NCBI RefSeq assembly: GCF_041734735.1
Contig: NC_134883.1
Span: forward strand, 19,577,247 to 19,641,246
DNA from: Babylonia areolata
Taxonomy: Eukaryota; Mollusca; Gastropoda; Neogastropoda; Buccinidae
Reading direction: 5' to 3'
Length of the DNA: 64,000 nt
Positions within the stretch are counted from its first letter, which is position 1; every line of letters starts with the position of its first letter. Below, one piece after another: positions 57,295 through 64,000 of the stretch. The notes below the pieces were generated by a model, which did not search any database, was not told where the DNA came from, and worked only from the letters and a program-made list of their open reading frames with translations. Made by a program: the position numbers and the translations under genes.

Positions 57295-57882
57295 CTAACG
57301 AAACACATTAAAACCTTCTTTAATAAATGTAGCCAAATTTAGTAACTTTTTCTTATTACTAATAGACATTAATGTTGCATATTTGTGGAAGTTGGGACGT
57401 GTTCTGTAATACTTTGGAAAATACTGATTGCGGAGATTTTGAATTGCAGGACATTCCATGACAAAGTGGCATTCGTCTCCCACTCGATTCGTGTCACAAG
57501 GATGACACAATCTTGCTTCTTGTGGTATGTTCATGTGTCTCCCTTTCTCAATTGGTAGTTTGTGATTACTTGTTCTGAGTTTCAACATTGGGATGCTATA
57601 GCACAATGGCAAAATGTCTAGATAATTTTCAAAAGCTATTTGGCTTTTAAATAAACTGTAGTTATTGGCTTTTGTAGAGTTACGACAAGTTTCTACCCAT
57701 TTCTGTGTATAACTATCTTCAAGTCTTTGGGTCAGATTGTTTATCAGCCTTGCGGTTGATACAGATTGTGGATAGTACCACACAAAAGACAGCCCATTTT
57801 CATCTAAAATCTGTTTGATTTTAAGTAACCAGTCATTTTTGTGCATTTGTAAATTAAAACATTCAGTTAATGTGTTCAGCAT
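57295..57882 (-). CDS. LINE C-terminal Cys-rich frame, 195 aa
   Basis: Contains LKLRTSNHKLPIEKGRHMNI, ARLCHPCDTNRVGDECHFVM and ECPAIQNLRNQYF, a Cys/His cluster typical of the end of several LINE proteins. Same element as the RT frame, separated from it by a frame break. Confidence 0.8.
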   Translation of the reverse strand: MLNTLTECFNLQMHKNDWLLKIKQILDENGLSFVWYYPQSVSTARLINNLTQRLEDSYTQKWVETCRNSTKANNYSLFKSQIAFENYLDILPLCYSIPMLKLRTSNHKLPIEKGRHMNIPQEARLCHPCDTNRVGDECHFVMECPAIQNLRNQYFPKYYRTRPNFHKYATLMSISNKKKLLNLATFIKEGFNVFR

Positions 57883-57964
57883 GCGAGAGGAGAATTTTTT
57901 TTACTCATCATTGTGTCAATGGACAATTTGTGCCAGAATTTGATCATTCGGCAATATACATGCA

Positions 57965-59362
57965 CTAACAGGGGGAAACATCCTGTTTCACCATAGATGA
58001 AACAGTTTGGAGTGCTTTTCTTAAGCCGGAGTATGTATTTACAGCATTCCAAGTGTAATTATTCGGCATGTCAACGCAGTTATTACCCCAAACTTCACAA
58101 CCATAAGTTAATATTGGCATGACCAGTGAAGTGAATAAGTCTAACTGGCAGGAAATAGGGAGCTGAAGTTGTCTGCTTTTTCTTAACAGTGCCATCATTG
58201 CCCGTCTGGCCTGATCTGTTAATTGTTTCACAGCTATGTTAAACTTACCATTGAAATTGAAAGTCAGTCCTAGGTATTTAAAGCAAGTAACGTGTTCTAG
58301 AGTATTTCCATTAAGTGTGAACGGGTACTGGTAATTTAGTTTCTTACCGCAGAATACCATTATTTTTGTTTTGGAGCAATTCACACTGATTTTCCAGTCA
58401 TTACAATATGCTTCTAGTTCGTTTAGCGCCTTCTGAAGATTAGCTTCTGAGTCAGCAAATATTACTGTATCATCAGCATACAGAATTAGCAATAGTTTGA
58501 GGTATTCAGATACTCTTTCATCATGGCTTAGTCCCATATCGACAGGGGAGCAACCATTCCTGATAAGGTGGGTTTCCACATCAGTCACATACAAAGCAAA
58601 CAAAAAGGGGGGTAGGTTTTCACCTTGGCGAACACCTTGATAAACTGCAAAGGACTCAGAAACGGTACCATTTGACCCCGGAAACCCCGGAATTCCTTTA
58701 TACATGTTCCTGACAATATTGAGGAACTTGCCATTGATTCCAGAGCGAATGGGTTTTGTCCATAAGCCTGTATGCCATACTTCGTTGAACGCTTTCTCAT
58801 AATCTATGAAAGCACAGAACATTTTTTTCTTCCTGCTTCTCATTATGTCATTCAAACATTTCCTTGCAAAGATGTGATCAGTTGTGGAATGGTTAGGTCT
58901 AAAGCCAGCCTGGTTTTCGGAAAGAATATCTAAGGTATCAGAAAAGGTGCATAGTCTTTCGTTGGGTGCAGCAGTAAAGAATATAGCACTGCATGAGAGT
59001 AATGTGGTGCCCCTATAATTATTCGGGTCGTTATTGTCTCCTTTATTTTTGTAAATGGGGACAATGGTACCAGTGAGCCAGTCACCTGGTAAGGTGCCAG
59101 TTTCAAATATTCTATTGAATAAATTACACCAAAACTGTTTTAATTTATCAAAGGTATGATAAATGGCTTGACTGATAATTCCATCAATTCCGGGTGATTT
59201 ATTATTCTTTAGCTTTTTAAAAATAGAACAAAGTTCTGCTTCTGTGAAGCTTTTATTTAGAATTGTTTTTGCTTCATCTGATTCAATAAATTCTCCCAAT
59301 AATCTGTCAGTTTCTTCTTCCTGTGAGAGTGTGGTCTGGTCACTTGTATTTATTTTGGACAA
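57965..59362 (-). CDS. LINE reverse transcriptase frame, 465 aa
   Basis: RT blocks: LKNNKSPGIDGIISQAIYHT, DPNNYRGTTLLSC, NQAGFRPNHSTTDHIF, FCAFIDYEKAFNEVWHTGLW (D-Y-x-K-A-F), VRQGENLPPFLFALYV, LLILYADDTVIFAD and CSKTKIMVF with KYLGLTF. The usual GxxQGxxLSP box reads GVRQGENLPP. Thumb motif TSLVMPILTYGCEVWG. Part of the insertion at 56669-60626. Confidence 0.85.
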   Translation of the reverse strand: MSKINTSDQTTLSQEEETDRLLGEFIESDEAKTILNKSFTEAELCSIFKKLKNNKSPGIDGIISQAIYHTFDKLKQFWCNLFNRIFETGTLPGDWLTGTIVPIYKNKGDNNDPNNYRGTTLLSCSAIFFTAAPNERLCTFSDTLDILSENQAGFRPNHSTTDHIFARKCLNDIMRSRKKKMFCAFIDYEKAFNEVWHTGLWTKPIRSGINGKFLNIVRNMYKGIPGFPGSNGTVSESFAVYQGVRQGENLPPFLFALYVTDVETHLIRNGCSPVDMGLSHDERVSEYLKLLLILYADDTVIFADSEANLQKALNELEAYCNDWKISVNCSKTKIMVFCGKKLNYQYPFTLNGNTLEHVTCFKYLGLTFNFNGKFNIAVKQLTDQARRAMMALLRKSRQLQLPISCQLDLFTSLVMPILTYGCEVWGNNCVDMPNNYTWNAVNTYSGLRKALQTVSSMVKQDVSPC

Positions 59363-60639
59363 ACGGTGTTCCTAGAATTTGTCTAATGGAATTGTTGTTG
59401 CTTGTTTATGGTTCTTCCCATTTACGAGAGACCAATAGCGTTTTGGATCATGTGATTTCGTTTTTCTTATATCATTAACTATAGATTTTCTGCACCTTTT
59501 TCAGCTTTTCGAATTGTGGATTTGTACTGTTTACATGCTGCTTTCATCTCTTGTTTTAGAATTACATTGTCCTTGTCGTTCAGATGAGCGTTTCTGAATG
59601 TGTTGTATCTTCCTCTACTTAGTTTACATGCTTGGTCAAACCAGGCCTTGTTAGTGTTGTGTACACATTTGCCGGTGTTTGTCACAGTTGAGGGTCTTGG
59701 AGCGGCTGTTCATTTAAGCATGCCATACTTGTCGCAAGTGTTCAAGATCACCTTTTTCATGACATCATACATGTCATTAACATCATCATCATTCATATTA
59801 TTTAAGGATTGCATGTCTTCATCACTAACAAAAAAAGCATCATTTGGTACATTTTCTTTACGCCAAACAATCTTGCGTTGGCATGAAGTCAGTTGAGTAA
59901 CACTGTCATGTCTAGCTTGAGCAGTACTTTCTACATTTACACGTGATTTACTTGACATGGCAAAATTTGTATGGACAGAGCAATGAATATCTGAGAGTGT
60001 AGGATCAAGCTCATTTACCCTCAGAAATCATGGACTTGTGTCATTAACTGAATTTCACCAATAACATAATCAATAGTACTTTGGTCTTTTACGTTTGTGT
60101 TTTTTTCCATGGTTAACGTCATCGCCTAGCCTGCCATTAAAAATATACAAGTTGTTTGAGCGGCATACATTAAGGAGAGCTTTTCCAAAATTATTAACAC
60201 TATGTTTATCTTCTGTATTTCTACTGACTGGGATACCAAGGCTGCTCAATGTGAGGGAGGGATTCTGATCAATATTGTCAAGAAGCATGTCAGTATTCAA
60301 TAGTTCTAGGGCAGTGTTATCTTCTGAGTCAATAAAATCACTACTACAACTAGTGTGAGCATTGAAATCTCCCATTAACAGTACATATAATTCATGAGCA
60401 TTATTAAGATCAACCATTTCTTGCTCTATGTCTGCAAAACAAGAGTCGCGAAGCATATTGTGAGCTTTCCGGTGGTGTGTATATACCACCAAGAAGTACA
60501 TCTTTGTCAGTGTTAAATAATCTTTTATCAAAATCACACCAGGATACAAACTGAGATTTGGATTGCACATACTTACATTTATCTTCAATACTTTTCTTTA
60601 CACAAATAATAATACCCCCTGATCTATCTTGTCTTGTCT

Positions 60640-61040
60640 GAGAGAGCAAGGGAGGTGATCAATGAAAGTCAAGAAACAATCGCGAAGAGTTTCCTCCCGC
60701 TGTAACTATGGCGGAGAAAAACTGGTGAGCCTGAGGTAAGGGAAATTTTCTTGCGTGGAAGTTGCGGTAACTGAATGTGAGTTTCTTGCTGTTTACTCAG
60801 AGCAGCTGAATCAAGAAACATCTGTCTTTTCTCAGCGATTCTTCATGTTGATTATATCCCATCACTTTCACCCGTTTCAATGATTGTGAAGTGTAATTTC
60901 GACAATCGAGACATACTTGACTACCATTTTTTAGTTGTCGACTTAGCGACCGAGTGACTTGTGACTGAAGTTAGTGGGAAGTTTCCAGAGTTTACGTTTC
61001 ACGCTGACTGCTGATCTGCTTGTATCGTGTCCATGTAAGT
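60640..61040 (+). other. Possible first exon or promoter of a gene to the right
   Basis: Directly right of the LINE target duplication, the GC-richer stretch contains atggcggagaaaaactg followed by gtgagc (60708-60731). A second donor-like site (ccatgtaagtaatc) lies near 61032. This looks like a 5' UTR or a short coding first exon. No downstream exon was found inside the window, so support is weak. Confidence 0.22.
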
Positions 61041-61730
61041 AATCCTGTCAGTCGATATGTATCTGAGTGATAACAAGCTGTGACGGCATTTATAAGTAGG
61101 GCAGTCTTACTCCCCACCGGCCCTTCCTGGCCCCTGGCCCTGATTACTTGTTAGCTTTATACCAAAACCTATGTATCAAATTTCGCGTGAGTAGAGTGCA
61201 GACAGCAACAGGCTACGGCTTCCAGGGTTTGCTTTGACAACGCTGGACAAGGCGGTCAGCTCACACCACTGGAGGCTGCAGGGAGTTGTTTTTTCGTGGG
61301 GAGGTGGAAGGGGGTGGGAGTGCTGGGGCAGGGGGGTAGAGTGACTTGTACCTCATACCCACAAAGCAGCGTCATTGTGACCATGACATGAATTGGATGA
61401 AAGTCGGTCAGTGTGCCAGGTTACCGTACAAAGACAGAAAAGTGTCAGGTGGTTTTGTTACAGCAGTAGCACTAAGTGCTGCTTAGAAACTGCCTGCATG
61501 TTTACCATTTTGACTTGAACAATTCTGAAAATGGTTCATTCTGCAATCAGCAGTCTGTCACTGCTTCTTCATGAGGCATCTCACAAGAACAGAAGAAGAG
61601 CCAACTCTCGTGCCCACTACTCCTCTTTGTGTATCTATCTCTCTCAGTCTCTTTCTCTCTCTACTTCTGTCTGTCTGTCACACACACGCGCGCGCACACA
61701 CACACATACACACACGCACACACACGCACA

Positions 61731-61761
<31 letters not shown>

Positions 61762-63029
61762 GCAGGCAATGCAGACACTAACTGTTCCAAGATGCTGCTG
61801 CATTGCAAGCAGACATAAACCTACAAGTCTCTGTAGCCAAGGTAACAGTACCCATTTTACAACACTTACAAGTGTTTTTGTGTTTGCTTTTTTCATTTCT
61901 GATGTTTGACTTTTTTATTTATTGAAACAAGTATGATTCATTGGGTAATATTCTGATAGTTTAGTTTGGCTTGACAACATTTTTCATTCTTTAAGTTTAA
62001 TGATAATTAATCTGTAATTTTATGGAAGAATTCCTCTTGATGTTACGTACCAACAAGGTAGCCATGAGTTGTAATATTTTAGAAATATATGTGTTTGTTA
62101 CTGGAGGCCAAAAGTCTGACATGTCATTTTTAAGTACTATGAAATATTTTAAAAAATTAAATGGTGTGTGTCTGTTTTGTGTGTGTCTGTGCGTTTTGTT
62201 TGTTGTTTGTTTTTTTCCAGTTGTTGAGATTTTAGCAGTCTTGTTCATATTAAAATTGTCAACAGTTTGAGAAAGTTTTGACCAGTTCACATCATGAGCA
62301 TTCCAAAATAACAAAACTGATATATATAACTGGCAGCAAGATGTGTTGTAACTAAAGTTCTTCAGCATTACCAACATGAAATATTATATTTTGGTCAAAT
62401 GTGCTTTCTTTCTATTATTTGGACATGGTTACCTGCATGAAACATTGTTTTGGTCAGTATGAATGTGTAATGCTGGATTCCAGTTGCCCATCAGGCAGTG
62501 AAGTAGACTGGGGATGAAGTGAGTAGTGTGGTGACTGTTTACAATCACTTGTCACAGAGATCTCAGAATCTCTCAGTGACTTGAAGTTGAATAAAGCAGT
62601 GTCACATGAGCAGCTGACTTTGAGAAGTTGATGTAATTAACATGTCAGCTGGGGACCCAGACATCAGTGACAGCCTTTGTGCCCTCTCTCGTAAAGATAG
62701 TGGTCTCAGCTTGTTCATTTTATAAGCAGCACACATTGTGTCATGTGCAGCATATCCTGACGAGAGGGGCATGGGATAAAGAACAGGCGAGAAAGGAGTT
62801 ATTTTCTGCACATTTGATAGTTTACAAAATCCACATTAACATAAAACATGCATGCACATGCAGAGACAAACATTCAGACACAGACAGACACACACGCATG
62901 CACTTACGTATGCATGCACGAGTTGAAAATATTTTGTTTTTCTCTTATCATTTTGTCATGGATGCTGTGTCACTTGTGAAGGTGAATGTTCTGTGCTAAT
63001 CATCCACAAATGGCTATTTTGCATAGATT
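61041..63029. other. Mostly unique sequence, no gene seen
   Basis: Only a CA microsatellite (61678-61762) and T-rich stretches stand out. It could be intron of a gene starting near 60700. Confidence 0.45.
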
Positions 63030-63900
63030 TAAAACACATCAGATGGCAGACCAGTTTCATGAAGCATTTACAACAGGACATGGTTCAAAGTGCTGGCAGT
63101 GTGTTTATAAAGACCTGTATAAAGCTGTGCTTATAAAGCTCCATGGTTCAGTGAGTTATAACGGTATAAAGCTCCCTGATTCAGTGTGCTGACAGTGTGT
63201 TACAAAGGAATAAAGCTATGGTTATAAAGATCTATGTTTCAGTGTGCTGGCAGTATTTTTATAAAGCTCCATAGTTCATTGTGCTGGTAGTGTGGTTATA
63301 AAGGTATAATTATGTAGCTTCATGGTTCAGTGTGTTGGCAGTGTTGTTATAAAGGCATAAAGTTCCATGGTTCAGTGTACTGGCAGTATTTTTATAAAGC
63401 TCCATGGTTCATTATGCTGGCAGTGTGGTTATAAAGGTATAATTATAAAGCTCCATGGTTCATTGTGCTGGCAGTGTGGTTTTAAAGGCATAAAGCTCCA
63501 TGGTTCAGTGTGTTAGCTGTGTGGTTATAAAGACATAAAGATCCATGGTTCAGTGTGTTGGCTGTGTGGTTATAAACTAATAAAGGTATAAAGCTCCATG
63601 GTTCAGTGTGTTGGCTGTGTGGTTATAAAGACATAAAGCTCCATGGTTCAGTGTGTTGGCTGTGTGGTTATAAAGACATAAAGCTCCATGGTTCAGTGTG
63701 TTGGCAGTGTGGTAAAAAGGTATAAAGCTCCATGGATCAGTGTGTTGGCTGTTTGGTTATAAAGGCATAAAGCTCCATGGTTCAGTGTGTTAGCAGTGTG
63801 GTTATAAAGGTATAAAGCTCCATGGATCAGTGTATTGGCTGTGTGGTTATAAAGGCATAAAGCTGTGGTTATAAAGCTCTGTGTTTCAGTGTGCTGGCAG
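63030..63900. repeat. 45-bp tandem repeat
   Basis: Units contain aaagctccatggttcagtgt, gttggctgtgtggttataaa and gacat, about 18 copies. Left copies are more diverged than right copies. Confidence 0.93.
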
Positions 63901-63904
63901 GTGG

Positions 63905-64000
63905 GTGCATTAGCTGAGTGGTTAAAGCATTGGACTTTCAATCTGAGGGTCACAGGTTGAAATCTCGGTAATGGCACCTGGTGGGTAAAGGGTGCAGATT
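63905..64000 (+). mobile_element. tRNA-derived SINE head, cut by the window end
   Basis: tagctgagtggttaaagcat, a stem-loop with ggactttcaatctgagg, and aggttgaaatctcgg give tRNA-like boxes A and B, with anticodon-like and T-arm-like parts, followed by non-tRNA sequence (cacctggtgggtaaagggtg). A functional tRNA is unlikely because the B box is degraded (gttgaaatc). Confidence 0.65.

Larger units (their letters stand above)
56669..60626 (-). mobile_element. 5'-truncated LINE inserted in a TCTTG tail
   Basis: Flanked by tcttgtcttgtct at 56656-56668 and 60627-60639, a 13-bp target duplication. On minus it begins inside the endonuclease (RSGGIIICVKKSIEDKCKY) with MGDFNAHTSCSSDF (60600-60070). A region with several frame breaks follows (59960-59480), then a long RT frame, a Cys-rich C-terminus (57882-57295) and a 3' UTR (57294-56669) with TA/TG microsatellites, ending aataaacaaactctgaaact. 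It is 5'-truncated and carries several disruptions, so dead but moderately young. Clade not assigned. Confidence 0.88.

Noticed and set aside
62986-63192. 68-aa frame near the 45-bp repeat
   Set aside because: Partly repeat-derived and without recognisable features.
63905-63980. Functional tRNA gene at the right edge
   Set aside because: The B box is degraded and non-tRNA sequence follows, as in SINEs.

Overview
The window looks like repeat-rich nuclear DNA of a metazoan, most likely a marine gastropod mollusc. The grounds are a spliced host gene with GT-AG introns, several non-LTR retrotransposon families, tRNA-derived SINE heads, and a very high load of minisatellites and CA/GA/TA microsatellites. 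Summing the listed spans, about 18 kb (over a quarter of the window) is tandem repeat. The species assignment is inference, since no diagnostic marker was found.

Layout. 1-3169: a 72-bp minisatellite, the 3' end of a LINE and simple repeats. 3170-9117: a compact 5.9-kb element with long terminal inverted repeats (about 1.19 and 1.03 kb), a 5-bp target duplication, an 875-aa Rep-like protein, two smaller genes, a gene carried in the repeats themselves, and an iteron block inside a perfect inverted repeat. Its base and codon use differ sharply from its surroundings. 9485-9716: a TTAA-flanked MITE. 11474-17577: four exons of a minus-strand host gene for a secreted protein; its introns hold minisatellites and an antisense LINE. 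17690-22460: CR1-like and I-like LINE fragments, one interrupted by a second MITE copy. 23515-24300: a C-rich minisatellite. 24547-26150: a 1.6-kb repeat with hairpin-like ends and a tRNA-like core. 26965-33695: five tandem arrays. 33700-35150: LINE pieces. 36290-42450: a second copy of the 1.6-kb repeat split by a full-length I-like LINE with an 11-bp target duplication. 42790-47500: a LINE end and minisatellites, one split by a SINE-headed insertion. 48970-52115: a 3.1-kb minisatellite. 52880-60640: several LINE fragments, one inserted into the TCTTG tail of another. 60640-64000: mostly unique sequence, possibly the first exon of a gene lying to the right, then a 45-bp array and a SINE head at the edge.

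The only host protein gene that can be supported is the four-exon gene at 11474-17577. Most other long open frames are either retrotransposon remnants or minisatellites whose period is close to a multiple of three. The most unusual system is the 5.9-kb inverted-repeat element. It looks like a self-contained mobile replicon (Rep-like protein, origin-like repeats, putative regulatory and membrane proteins). It carries no recognisable DNA polymerase, integrase, transposase or capsid gene.
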